Source: Arachis hypogaea
Lineage: Eukaryota; Streptophyta; Magnoliopsida; Fabales; Fabaceae
Assembly: GCF_003086295.3 (NCBI RefSeq)
Contig: NC_092050.1
Location: forward strand, 156,246,699-156,310,698
DNA length: 64,000 nt
Reading direction: 5' to 3'
This document shows, piece by piece, positions 34,009 to 46,900 of the stretch (the stretch's first letter is position 1; the number at the start of each line of letters is the position of its first letter). The notes under the pieces were generated by a model. That model saw only the letters and a list, made by a program, of their open reading frames with translations. It made no database searches and was not told where the DNA came from. The position numbers and the translations under genes are program-made.

Positions 34009-35260
34009 TTCTGTGGCCTGCCCTCTTCACTTTCTCGTCTACTTCCTTAGTGTTCTGTTGTAATACAACACCGACATTTCTCAATTCAAAAATATTTTGG
34101 CATCTTGAGCAATTCTACATAGTTTGAGCTCCTGCTCTGCTTCGAAACGCCATTGCAAGATGGATACAAACCCTACATGAAAAAATCATATTATAATTAA
34201 GAAATAATAACTTGTACAGCAAAGTAAATTAAGGAATTGACAAATACAAAAATACAATAGCGATAGTATTCGGGTAATTTCACGGTACGCTCGAGTGCAT
34301 GAAATGTCACATATTCATTGGCCAGAAGGTACTATACACGTGCACAAAAAGGGTTGAAGTGTGGGACCTCTACAAAGTATCCAAAAATGTTTGGACGCGC
34401 AATAATGCGCTCTAAGGATGGCTAAAAACAATAAATTCTGGTGGCGCTTGAGCATTTCTCATATTTTAATTGGCTATAACCCAGTTTTTTTATGGAAATG
34501 ATTGAAATAGAACGGATCGAAAATTTAAGAACTACCGCTTTTGCAGCATCGGCACAGTAGCGGAATGGCTTTACATTCATATCCACCATGTTCTTTGCAT
34601 CTAGCACGTGTAATCCGAATGGACACATATCGGAATGTATGTATATAACAACAGTAGTTGCAACTGAATGAAAACTAAACAGACAAAAATAATCAACTTA
34701 TTTTTCTGTAATCACAAAGCACACAACCTTATTCCTTGCCCATGAACACAATCATAATCACAATCACAATTCACAAAGCTTATAACTGAGGAAATAGAGA
34801 ACAAAATTTCCTAAGCTAAACTAAGCAGTAAAAAAGCAGAATGAGAAATTACCCAGTGCTCAGGAACTTGAAACTGGTGTATACCAAATCTTTCACCGCA
34901 ATCTCAACCAGCGAAGAAGTTGAAACCCTAAATATTAACTACAACAAATTTGAGAAAAATCAGAAAAGGGTAGCCCTAGAATGAGCAAAAGTTTAAAAAT
35001 TTGGATTGCAAACATTGTAATAAAGAGACGATGCAGCTCTAGGATTGAATGATGCTACAAGGGTTAAAGCGAAAAACAGAACAGCATTCATATAAAGAAA
35101 AAAACTGAGAAGATTGTTGGTGGTTACTTACAGTTACAGATAGAAACGCAGATCGTTTGGAAGAAACTTCAGAGAAATTAAATTGATCTCCAGAGAGTCT
35201 GAATTTGGGTTAGAGGGGTGTTCTTCTGCTATGTGTCACTTTTCGTTGTCGAAGGTTCAT
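34009..35260 (-). other. 5' UTR and UTR intron of the J-protein gene
   Basis: Exon-like stretches at 34172-34009 (just before the ATG) and about 35240-35131 flank an intron with consensus ends (GT at about 35130, ATGTAG at 34173). A poly-T run at 35279-35298 lies at the presumed promoter side. The exact transcription start is not determined. Confidence 0.55.
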
Positions 35261-35388
35261 TTGGTTCTCCCTTTTGAGTTTTTTTTTTTTTTTTTTTTGT
35301 TTCTTTTCTCCACCTTGTGCTTTTGTTGTTTATGCTTCTCCTTCTTTGCAAGTGGAACCTAACATTCTAATTCACCGCTATTTAGTAT

Positions 35389-35877
35389 TTAGTGGTTGTT
35401 TGAGCTTTATTAAATAGAAGATTAAAAATAATCTTTTTTAATATAAAAAAGATTTTTTTTATTTTTTAATATATTTAGCAAATATTTAATAATAAAAATA
35501 AAAAAATATCGTTTTTAAAAAATTATAATTTATATTTTTTTTAAAAAAATATTTTTTATGTAATAAATAAATAAAAAATATTTTTATTTTATTTTATTTA
35601 AATATAATTGATAGATAAAAATATCTTTTTATATGAGATATTTAAACATAAGATTACTTTTACTTTTTTTTGTATTTTTTATTGTATTTCCTAACCCGGC
35701 AGGTCAAGGACTAATCTGTCACGGTACTGAGTTCCATTTAAGTTTAAGCAGACTAGTGAGTTTACCACTAAACCAATCCAACTTGGTTTAAAATCACTTT
35801 TACTTTTATAAAAATATCTTTTAAAAAAATATTATTTAAAAAAAAATTTGAGAATGCCGTCCAACAAGCCCTTAGAG
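35389..35877. mobile_element. MITE-like element with nested SINE
   Basis: Imperfect inverted ends (GTGGTTGTTTGAGC on the left, complement of GCCGTCCAACAAGCCCT on the right) surround mirror-like AT-rich arms with AAAAATATCTTTT motifs. An Au-like SINE is inserted in the right arm. No target duplication was resolved. Confidence 0.45.
35668..35795 (-). mobile_element. Au-like SINE, internally deleted
   Basis: On the minus strand it has the tRNA-derived head (AACCAAGTTGGATTGG, A-box TGGTTTAGTGG at 35765-35775) and the tail AATGGA...CAGATTAGTCCTTGACC...GCCGGGTTAGG of the Au SINE family. The part with the B box is missing. A 12-bp target duplication, ACTTTTACTTTT, flanks it (35656-35667 and 35796-35807). 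Confidence 0.85.
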
Positions 35878-35879
35878 TA

Positions 35880-38800
35880 GTAGTGGTAAGTGGTAAGTGG
35901 TAACTAGGGGTGGTATCTGAAAATTCGGTTTGAATTTGAGTATTTTGAGAACTAATTTGGTATAATTTTATTGGATTTAGAGTTGGGTAAGTATCTCAAA
36001 AATAGATTTAGTCATGTACACCTTATGGAAATTAAAAAATGTATATATATTTAAATTAATTCTAATATTATATTATATTAATTATAAATTTATTATTTTA
36101 TTTTTAATCACACTTGTTTAATTAGAAAATAGATTAAAAAAATATAAAATTATAATTTATAAACAAATTTAAGTTTAAATATGAATATCAATTTTTCGAT
36201 AACAAAAATATGTTTTTTCTTCTTTATAAATAAGTACATAATAATTTTTTGACATAAAATTTATCAAGAGTCAAATTTCACCGATTTAAACCCAATTTTA
36301 GTGTGATTTAAAAGTAGTAAATTTTTACCGGATCTAAGACTGGGTAAAGGGTTTCAAAAATAAACCCAATCATAATTTAGGATCGGATCTGGATAAAAAC
36401 AAACTCGACTTCACACAATTCATATGCACCCCGAGTATTAGCCTATCTTTGGATATCCAATTCGACCCAATTTAATTGGATAAGATTGTAAATCCGATCT
36501 ACTTTGAATAAAATTGAGTACAGAATAATTAATTTGCGCGTTAGATAAAATACGGATTGAGATTCAATCCTATTTGATTAATCCACATTCTATATATATA
36601 TATATATTGCTATGAGTGAGGATTAAATAAAAAATCTTTTATTTATGTAAAAAAAATTTAACCATTAATTTAATATTTTTAATTGAAAATTTAACGCTTT
36701 ATTTATATAAATACTAAATTATAATTTCAATATCTCATCAAATTATTGAATATTGCATTTTATTTATGACTCACATGTAAGATATACTTACAAATTAAAA
36801 GCAGATATGATTAGGGTTGGCATATTATAAATTCGCGAGAAAATGTATGATTGAGTTTTTAGTTAAAAAATTAACTCTCGAATAAAATTAGGGTTGAGTC
36901 TAAATCCTACTCTATCTTACTCATTGTCACCTCGACTTCTATGGAAGATTTTTTTTAGTTTAATTTTAATGTACTGATAATGTAAAGTATTTTATACAGT
37001 TGTATAATCATATTCGTGTTTTTATGACCATTCACGTAATTAATATAAAAAGTAGTTATTTTTACTGATATAACGTTGCGTAGTTAAATACACGTATAAA
37101 ACTATATACTGATAATACACCAAAATTAAATTCTTTCTTTTTAACCTTAACATTATTTTGGATTTTGCTAATGCTCAATAAAAGTATTAAAATAAATTGG
37201 CCAAATTTTTTTTATTTTTGATTATATTCTTCAATTTAACTGGTTAAAGACTAATTTATTACCGTTTTAAATTCTATTTAAAGATTAATTTGTTGGTCAA
37301 TGATTTATCACATACACAAAATAAAATTTAAATTTTTTACACTTGTTTAAGTTGATCAATAAATTAACTAATCAATCAATTCAAATTAATTGTAAGTCAG
37401 TCCAATTTATTTGGGTCGAAAAATAAAATTTTTTATGTAAAATACTAAAATCGGAAAAATAAATAAAAAATATAAAATATGAAATTGATTTACGTCAATA
37501 AAATCGTCTTATTCAGTATTTTTTTTTAGAATTGGTTAATTCATTTAAAATTATAATGTTAAAAAATTTTAAGAATTAAATTAAAATTCTAGTTATTCTA
37601 TTTTAGATTTTTACGAAATACTTTTGAATCAAGAATAATAAAAACAAATATATTTTATATTAATTTTAACTCATTTAATTTGATTTTTTTGGATTTATTT
37701 AAATTAGCTCAATTAATTACTAATATGTAATAATTACATAAAAGTGAGACATGTAACAAATTCAACATTGATTACCAAAGGATTTAAATACAATAGTAAA
37801 ACAAAGCAAAGTATAATGGAACGAAACAGAACTTTGATTGTGGTAGCAATTTCAGTAGGGTACTTCTAATGATTCAAACCACCCATATATTTTAGAGAGA
37901 TTTTATCAACATTTATGAAGCATGAATTTTGTTTTCACCTAACAATAATTCATTATTGTTTTTAATTACATATTTTCTCCCTTCAATATGGTAAACATGA
38001 AAGAATTATCACTCTCCATATATATATATATATATAAGAATTTCTCAATACCAAATTATTCCATCCTTAATATCTAATCTTCCTTTTACAACCATACATC
38101 CTCACCGCCCAAATTCATGGTCGGAGAAATTCTCTTTTGGTCTTTTGGAGTTCCTTAGGTCCACCACCATTTTTTATTGAATAAATTATAAAAAATGTGT
38201 TAAAATTTGACAAAATTTTTTAGAAAAACTGAAAACAACCAAACTATGAAAGATAATATTAATTGAATAATAAAAGACCATAGGAGATAATTCTTAGAAT
38301 ATATAATAATTTCGATAATTTTTGCACTTACGTTTAGAAAAATTAAATATTTTATATCTTTAAAGTTAGAAATCTTATGCCAGATTAATTGAGATTGACC
38401 ATTTATTTCTACACAAAATGACCAAAATTTTAGTAAAAATGAAAAAAAATATATATATATATTATAGAGATTGAATTAAATATTGCATTGATCATATGCA
38501 TATATTTTTTAAATAATTATTTAAATATCTATAAAAAAATAATTAAATGCATAAATTATTTGTTACTTATAAAAATTAGATTTTATGTATTATTTAACAA
38601 ACTAATAACATATATTTTGAAAAAATTTTATTGTTCTTATTTTTTAAAATTTTTTAATTAAAATTTCAATCTTTCAAATATATTTTCAATAGTTTATTTT
38701 TTATTTATTTATTTGGCCACTCACACATCCAAGGGATAAGGGGATGGGACTACCCGAACTTATGCCGATATATGTGTTGAACTTGCACCCCCTTTTAATG

Positions 38801-38920
38801 TAACATTTGTGAGGCAATTAATATTGTCATTGTGCTACAATTCTATCAACAAGGAAGCTACATATCCATGTAATCATATAACTAATTGGTCCAACACTAA
38901 AAAAATTTAATATTATTAAA
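35880..38920. other. gene-free AT-rich repeats
   Basis: No supported ORF. Includes TA microsatellites near 36592-36606 and 38017-38035 and several GGATC-rich stretches around 36320-36500 that look like degraded transposon sequence. Nothing else recognised. Confidence 0.6.
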
Positions 38921-38926
38921 TAAAAT

Positions 38927-39920
38927 GTGAAATACACGTGTCTAATACACACGAAATCGCTCTTACTCAAAGTTTATTCTCCTTCACGCTTCTTCTTCTT
39001 CTCCCGCACTTCTTCTTCTTCTTCTTTTCACGTTCGTTTACGCATGGAGCGTCTTCTTCTTCTTCGCCTTCTTCTTCACGTTTCTCTTTTTCCTCCTTTT
39101 TCGCGTTCCTTCTTCTTCACGTGTTTTCTCCTTATCGTCATTCTTTTGTTGTTGTTGCTGTTGTATTTTTTTGTCTTTTCCTCCTTCTCTCTCTGGTGAA
39201 AAAGCAGTAGAAGGTGAGGAAGAAGAGTTTTGAATAGTACAGAATGAACCGAACACAATACTCATAATGAACCGAACATAGTACTCATGGTGAACCGAAC
39301 ACAATATAATTGTATATTATTGAGTGAACGAAACATAATCCATTATATAAAATCAAATTCAAACAACTTTCTGCAGAATGAATCGAACACAGTACTCATG
39401 GTGAACCGAACACAGTACTCAGTGGTGAAACAATTGTATAGTATTGAGTGAACGAAACATAATCCATTATATAAAATCAAATTCAAATAACTCTGCCTAC
39501 AATTTACATATTATCAATTCAATTCAATTCAGTACACCTCCGTCCATTTAATTCAATTCAAATTAGCAATTGCATTCCATTCAATTCGATTCAAAATTGA
39601 ATAATCCAAACTTTGTCAGTTTGATTCGTTTCAGAAGAGTAATCCAAATCGCTCTATTGATTTGAAGTTGAGTTATTTATTGTTTCAATTCAAAAGTGCA
39701 GATCAAAGAAGAAAACGTAGAAGAATAGGAAGAAGATAAATGCAACCAGATCTAAATAAGAAAACGAGGAGATGAACGCGACCAGAGGAGAACGACGAAG
39801 GCAATGCATATCAATAAGGAAGAACGCGAGCAGACTTTCGGTTGCAGCACGTTATATGTAGCGCGTGTATGACAAATAAATAAGGAGTGCGGACGCGCGT
39901 GTGGAAGAAATTACCTAGTT
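38927..39920. mobile_element. unclassified repeat element with GAACCGAACA tandem units
   Basis: A CTT-rich block (38970-39190) is followed by 22-bp-type units with the core GAACCGAACACAGTACTCAT (about five copies, 39243-39425). A ~135-bp duplication (39246-39365 and 39379-39500) shares ATTGAGTGAACGAAACATAA. The right end is ACG-rich (39830-39905). ORFs here are low-complexity. I could not define terminal repeats. Confidence 0.5.
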
Positions 39921-40667
39921 AACAACCATGTAAAAAATACATGGATGCACAACATTTCCGTTCTATCAATTATTAGTTTATTACATATTACATGTTACAT
40001 TATAAATCTAGATATTAATTAATATTTTCCGGTGGACCACCCTGAGTGTTTTTTTTTTAATCAAAGTTAGAAATGAAATTCGAATCTACGACTTCTAGGT
40101 GAATATAGAAAGATTATATCATTTGAATTATAACTCGTTGGCGTAGACCATAAGTTAAAAGTAGCAAAAAAAGACTAGTTTTGTTGGATCAATTCACTTA
40201 ATCTGTCACAAAAAAACATCAGCAGAATAAATTCATAACAAAAAAATTAATTTAAATTAATTTAGTGTGGTTAGTTCGTTAGTTTATTTAAATCGAAAGT
40301 TTAAATTTTGTTTTGTGCATGTAGTAATTTTTTGGTCAATGATCAATAATAAATTTTTAAATAAAACTCAAATTTACGATGAATTAATTTTTAACTTATT
40401 AAGTTAAAGAAAAAAAAAACCAAAAATATAGTCTATTAAATCTATATAGTTTATTTGGACATTTGGTGAGTTCTGTTAGGATAGGACAATTTGACCCGGT
40501 AAACCAAAGTTGTTGTATCATTTTTTGTGATTTTGAGTGTTATATTTTTAATTTGTTTATAAGTTTGTATATGTTTCTATTGGATACATGCTTATATTCC
40601 TAATTTGATATTTTGAACAATATTAGAAGTGTAAAAGTGATAAATCATGGTGTTTTTTAACGAGTTA

Positions 40668-41300
40668 ATAATTAAATTAGTTTTGGAAAGATAATATATT
40701 TTTTAAATTTGTTTTTTGAAAGATTTTTTTAATTAAATTAGTCATTTAAAAATTGTGAATTAATAATATTTGTCTTTCAATAATTTCATTAACAAATTTT
40801 TTTTTTAAAGATTGATGTTATAAAACGTTAATTGATAACATATATAATACCTGATATTTCTAATTGGATATTGATTAAATATTTTTATGAAAATTTATTA
40901 ATTTAGTCATTTTTCCAATTACAAAAATTCTATTCCTAATCTGTCGCAGATCTGAGCTCCATTTAAGGGTGTGCCGCTGGCCAATGGGTTGCTGCATGCA
41001 CAAGGCGGGATTCGAACCCCCGACACTTGTTTAAGCGGACGAGTGAGCAGACCACTCGACCAACCCAAGTTGGTTCGTAAATATATTTAGTCAACGTCTA
41101 ATTGAACATGTTATGTGTCATGTATGCTATCAGTTAATATTTTACGTCGTTAATTATTGACGAAAATTATGAGTAAAGTAATTGAAACACAGATATGATT
41201 AATTTATAATTTTTAAAGGACCAATTTAATTAAAAAAATATTTTAAAAATGAATTTATAAAATATCTTATCTTTTAAGAAGTAAGAACTAATCTCACTAT
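40668..41300. mobile_element. TIR element with nested SINE
   Basis: About 130-bp inverted arms: 40672-40790 (TTAGTTTTGGAAAGATAATA) pairs with the complement of 41160-41290, sharing TTTTTTTAATTAAATT and TTTAAAAATT blocks. The Au-like SINE at 40935-41077 sits in the middle. Its exact ends and target duplication were not resolved. Confidence 0.55.
40935..41077 (-). mobile_element. Au-like SINE, 3' truncated
   Basis: The minus strand begins CGAACCAACTTGGGTTGG. It has a perfect A-box TGGTCGAGTGG (41052-41062) and a B-box GGGGTTCGAATCC (41008-41020), internal promoters of RNA polymerase III, followed by the Au body (CATGCAGCAACCCATTGG, GGAGCTCAGATC). The 3' tail after CAGATTAGG is lost. Confidence 0.88.
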
Positions 41301-42580
41301 TAACTTTTTTTAACTTATCTGTTTTAAATATGGTGAAGAACAAATAGTAAATAAAAGTACTGAAGTTGTGTCATGACTATTGACCAAGGAAGTACATTAA
41401 TGACATTTTCTATCAAAAAATAAAAATTTATGTACAATCAATTACATATAAAATTGATAAGAGTCATTAAATAAAATTTTTGTCAAATCAATTAAATTAT
41501 TTTATTAATTTTAACTGTCAATTAACTGCATATAAATTTTTACCTTCTATAAAACTGCAAGATAAAATTAACTATTCTTAAACAGATGATGAAACATCAT
41601 TTGCAAGCCTTCTTTCTCAATAAAAACGCATTTACCCAATCCAAAAATCTTTTTTTGTTTCTTTTTGTTTTTTTTTTAAATATGACTTTTTTTTTTTTCC
41701 GGGACATTTTGTTTTTCTTGGATCAAGCAGACAATTATTCGTGACAGAACTAGAAGTGATATCTCAAAATCAGGCTGCCAATTAAATCATTTTACAATAG
41801 TATCCATGATTGATTGTAATCCTACGCAAAATCACAACTATAAAAGGTCATTGAATACGAACGTACATGAGAAAATTGACACGCAATCTTATACGATGAT
41901 AAATAAATGCTATTGGCCAAACTACCTTATGAGTTGGTATCCAAAATTTTCTTAAATGAGTTAATATTGCGTGTAAATTATTTTGATATTTGTATATTTT
42001 AATTCAAAAAAAATTCACAAATAATAAATATATATTTTATTAATTACAAAACTATATATAATTGAATGACATATGTCATATGAAAATGGGAAAGTAAAAA
42101 AATTGATATACAATTTTATGTTTTAAAATATTTTTTTTGTTATATAAATTCATAATATTTTATTATATTTAATAAATAAAAAATAAATTAATATTCATAT
42201 TAATTCTTATTAATACACTAATACTATATATTTTGTGGGAATATCTTCAAAAAATTTTAATATTTAAGTTAGCATAAATTTTAAACAGATTTTTTTGTGA
42301 ATTAAATTTAAAAAATACTTGAGAATATCAAGTATTTATAAGGGTAGATGTAAAATGAATAATTATATTTTTAGGATTTGTTCTACTTTTGATAATAAAC
42401 AGTGTTTTTTTTAATTAAAAAATTGTTAAAATCTTTTTTTTAAATTAATAAAAAATATTGAGAGAATTAATTATTTATTTAAATAAATAAAATTAAATCC
42501 ACATCATTGTGTGGCTGATTTTTTGTTATATGAAAAAAAAGTTGGTATTTTTTTTGGAAATGGAATTATTTGGTATAATT
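41300..42580. other. AT-rich intergenic
   Basis: No ORF or repeat boundary recognised. A/T homopolymers are frequent. Confidence 0.6.
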
Positions 42581-42617
42581 ACATATGTATGGATTTTGTA
42601 GGTGAAAAGTCAACACG

Positions 42618-42720
42618 TGAAGGGCGTGTTGCAATACGTGGAGGCGTGCTGGACACGTGGCAACATCCTGGCCAACAGGTGGAGGGCGAGGGCGTATTGA
42701 AATACGTGGAGAGCGTGTTG
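42618..42720. repeat. GC-rich direct repeats with ACGTG cores
   Basis: GGGCGTGTTGCAATACGTGG (42622) and GGGCGTATTGAAATACGTGG (42690) are two units 68 bp apart, each followed by AG(A/G)...GCGTG. ACACGTG and ATACGTGG motifs recur. The block is a GC island in AT-rich DNA and is probably part of a degraded retroelement LTR. The ORF through it (42511-42795) has no recognisable product. Confidence 0.5.
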
Positions 42721-42959
42721 AATGAGTTCTACAATACTGTAATATACTTCAAATATCAATATTCAACCAAAATACTATCTCTATTTTCATATTAAAAATA
42801 ATTTTTGTCATTGTGTTCAACCTCTATTAAAATTGGACGTGTTGGTCTAGATGACATCACTTTAAATCTGATTGTGTATTGGATTATGGTATGACCACCA
42901 TAAAAAGCAAAAGGAAAAGTATGAGGAATCAATAAAATATTTATACAATGTGTACAATG

Positions 42960-43245
42960 GAAGTTTAGAGAATATTAAAGATATAATTATTAATGTTACA
43001 TTTTTCTATTAGCTGAAACTTTTGGGATGAATGGTATCATGCATGGTATTAAAGCGCTAGATCCAAAAGATCAAGAGTTCAAATCTTGGTGAACTCCAAA
43101 ATCAATTTAAGCTTTTGGGAAGATGTTTATTATCGCTAGTACTTAGATGGTTATTTTAGATAGTATGGGAGATGTTCATTTTATAACTCAATAGCCCATT
43201 GTACACATCGTACAAATAGTCCATTATCTCCCTAGCGGGATCCAA
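42960..43245 (+). mobile_element. LTR-retrotransposon or TRIM remnant with tRNA-Met-like primer site
   Basis: ATGGTATTAAAGCGC (about 43043-43057) resembles the TGGTATCAGAGC primer-binding site used by many plant copia and TRIM elements. It is preceded by the LTR-end-like CTTTTGGGATGAATGG, and a related CTTTTGGGAAGATG recurs at 43114. A complete LTR pair was not found. Confidence 0.35.
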
Positions 43246-43927
43246 AACAGAAAAAAGAAAGCGGTTATGGCTGCAAAATGGCAAGTTCCTCTAATCTATC
43301 TATGATAGTAAAAGAAAGAAGCACAGAAAAGGAAGCAATGTGTGACTTACAAGGAACAAAAATAGGATATGGTCAAAGTTGTCAAAAATTAGCCAAAAAA
43401 AAATAAAAAGTAACATACCACACACAGATTCACAGATGAGAAGCAAGTAACCGGTTTCAGTTTTTTCTTTTTTCTTTTTAACTGCTTCAGAATTCAGATC
43501 ACATAAAAAATAAGCATCACCCACTTACCCTCAACAACTTAGAAAAAGACGAGTGTATGTTATGTGTGTGTGCGTTATATCTATCGTTGTATCTATCTCT
43601 TTCTCTCTCTTTCATTTTTCACACACCATTTCTTTCGCTTCACCGAGAAACACTCCTCAACTCTATCTTATTGCTCAATCCTCTCCCTTCATTCTCTCTC
43701 TCTCTCTTCAACAACTCAAATTTATACCCACTATATAATTCAGATGCATAGATCCAAAGCTGCAATCTTTTCTCAATTGGGTCCTTGAAACAAATGCAAT
43801 TCCGTCGAAAACATTACTCTACGAACTTCAATTCTGTGATTGTTTTGTTAGTATAATCCCAGAGTTACTATTTTTATTTTATTTTTTTAATTTTTTTGGT
43901 GTTTCAATCAATCAAAATTCAACATCC

Positions 43928-46900
43928 ATGTCACGAATCTTCTCGAGATGGAAGAAGGTGAAGGAAGTGGCGTCACTCTCCGACACCCATTTGGTCGATT
44001 CTCCGGTTAACATGACCCGAATTCGGAACCGAACCGGTTTGAATTACCGGTTCAACCGTGTGCGCCCAATCTCGACCCATCTGAATCACCATATCCACAT
44101 CACTGGCGGGGTCGGACATCATCGCCGGCGGGAGGCACTCGTCGGAGTTCAGGAGCGGTACAAATGGGACCGGGGTGGATCCGATGACAACCCGATCCGG
44201 AAGATTCGGGCAGAGGCAAACTGCCCGCGTTGCAGCAAGGACATGAACCTCGTATTCTCCAATCGCCATTTTCCGACCACATCAGCTTCTGATTCTGATT
44301 CAGGTTCTGGTTCGAGTTTGGCGCTACATGTTCCTGTGAATGGTGGTGGAGAAGCTGGTAGTGCTGGTTACCAAGCGGTGAATCTGTGTCCAACTTGCAA
44401 AACCGCTTATTACTTTAAACCTTTCAGCACTTCACCATTGCAAGGTACCTTTGTGGAGATTGGGAGGGTAACTAATAGTGGCAGCAATGGCAATGGCAAT
44501 GGCAGTGGCAAATCTCAATCTTCTAGGAGGATCACACATGGGAAGAATGGTGGTGGTGGTAAAGAGGGTGGTGGAAATAGTAGTGGTCATGGTGGTGGTG
44601 ATGGTGAAGATTATGGTTCTAAGAATGGTGGTGGTGGTAGCTGGCTTGAGGCTTCATTGTGGGACACTTTAAGGTCCTACAATGGTGGCGGTAATAGCGG
44701 GGAGCCACCTGAGGTATGGCCTCCACCACCAGGTGGTAACAATGTGAATGGTTTGGCTGTTCATAATCCTCCAGGGCCGCCTTTCGTGCATGGGATGAAT
44801 ATGCGTGCTCCGGGGTCCCGGGAAGGTGGCTCTGGCGGTAGAGGTGGAGGTGGCGGAAATGAAGAGAAGACTTCTTGGGGAGGGTCTAATTTGGGTAAGG
44901 ATTTGCCATCCCCAAAGGAGATTTGTAAGGGACTTGACAAGTTTGTAATTGGACAAGAGAGAGCTAAGAAGGTATCCTCAATTAACATTAGTTTCTGATT
45001 TTAATCCAGTTTTGTTTTTAGAGATATATTTGATTTTGGCATAGTAGTAATTAGCAATGGTGTGTATTTGCTCCCTTTTTGAATCATTGGCTAAGCAGAA
45101 TGAATTGAAAGAAAACTTTTTTGCATATAAATATGTCAGTGATGTCTTCATCATTTTCTTAGTTTTGATCCCATGAAAAGAAGGGCCTAGTGTGTTAGTT
45201 GATGTAAATGTACTATTCTAACTTTTGGCTTTTGACTGTGGTCTCATTAATGGTTTATGTTTCTGATGAAGGTGCTTTCTGTAGCTGTTTATAACCACTA
45301 TAAAAGAATATACCATTCCACTTTGCAGAAAGGGTTAGTTGACTTAGTTCTTGCAATGTCCTTTTTCATTTTCATATTTTGAATTTGGAAAGGAAAGAAT
45401 CATAAACATATTTGGAATTTCCAAACCAAAAATCTCATAGTTTAGTCTTTTTTGTTATCTATTTGCCATGGTTGAATGAATTGGTGAATTTCAACACTAG
45501 GTCAGGGGCAGATCCTGGAGTTTCAGAGGGGTTAGATGATGACGATAATGTTGAGCTAGAAAAAAGTAATGTTCTTCTCATGGGTCCAACAGGATCAGGT
45601 AAACCACTTCCTCCTTCCCCCATTTAATTGTAAATTGATAATTATTGTCATCTACATTGCTGCCTTTTTTTCATTTTGATATATGAAATTAGAACATATC
45701 TACTATGATATGCTAACGAACTTTCATCAATTAGGGAAGACGCTACTCGCGAAAACACTAGCTAGATTTGTGAATGTTCCGTTTGTCATTGCTGATGCAA
45801 CAACCTTAACACAGGCAAGTATGCACTCATTGATTCGGTCATGTTAGAATTTGGCAAACTAAGCATTCAAATGTGCCTTTCACTTGTGTGAATGATATAG
45901 ACGTATTTGGTATGCTGGCTTGATGCAATCAATTTTCACTAAGACAGAACCTCATTGTTTTTGACCTAACAATAGGAAAAATTCTAATTGCAGGCTGGTT
46001 ATGTTGGAGAAGATGTTGAATCAATACTGTACAAACTACTTGCGGTATGTGCATTGTTCTGCAGAAAAGTTTCTTGTCCACATAAAAGATGTTCATTGAT
46101 TTGAAGTTTGAAATGAGGATTCAATGTGTATATATGGAATCTCTACTCTGGATCATACATATCGATCCTCTTAGGGGTTTGCATTCTTTCTGGAAGTATC
46201 ACTAAAGAGATTTTAATTTTCCTTGACATATAGTATTTGGGGTTCCAATCATATGACATATAGTAATTTTTTCATACATTTCACACCCCTACAATAGTGG
46301 AAGCTCGTTGCATTGTGCCATCTTCTTTCTTTGTTTTAGATATTTCAGGCATAATGTTTCATTGTTTCTAGTCGTACACGTCTCCTCATCATTGAAGTGG
46401 TTACATTTGCAATGTAGGCAGCAGATTTCAATGTTGCAGCAGCTCAACAAGGGATAATTTACATTGATGAAGTTGACAAGATAACTAAGAAGGTTGTTAG
46501 CAAATTAGTTTCCCGTGTTTGTTATTTCTGATCCTATAGATATTAAACGTTCTGATATATGTTACAGGCTGAGAGCTTAAATATCAGCCGGGATGTTTCT
46601 GGTGAGGGTGTTCAGCAGGCATTATTAAAAATGCTTGAAGGAACTGTAAGTAAATGAGTTTTTTTCGGCTTTCTACTGAGTTTTGCTAAATGTACTCATT
46701 GTTCATTATGCACGGTCCTGCTGTTATTAGGAAGCCTTATATCTTGACCTTAATCCTAAACTTGGAATGATTTCTTATTGTCTAGATAGTAAATGTTCCT
46801 GAGAAAGGGGCTAGGAAGCATCCGCGGGGTGATAACATACAGGTATGTTGTTTTGGAAAGAAAAACACCTTATCATTCCTTCCCATTTAAATTAACTTTC

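Noticed and set aside
38927..39304. Overlapping ORFs on both strands rich in Ser/Phe/Leu or Lys/Glu
   Set aside because: They come from a CTT/GAA low-complexity block, have no homology I recognise and mirror each other on opposite strands.
40935..41077. Possible tRNA gene because of A and B boxes
   Set aside because: The body following the tRNA-like head is Au SINE sequence, and no full cloverleaf or acceptor stem can be drawn.
43300..43788. Short ORFs before CLPX
   Set aside because: They lie in a CT-microsatellite 5' UTR and promoter; composition and overlap suggest chance ORFs. A minor uORF role cannot be excluded.
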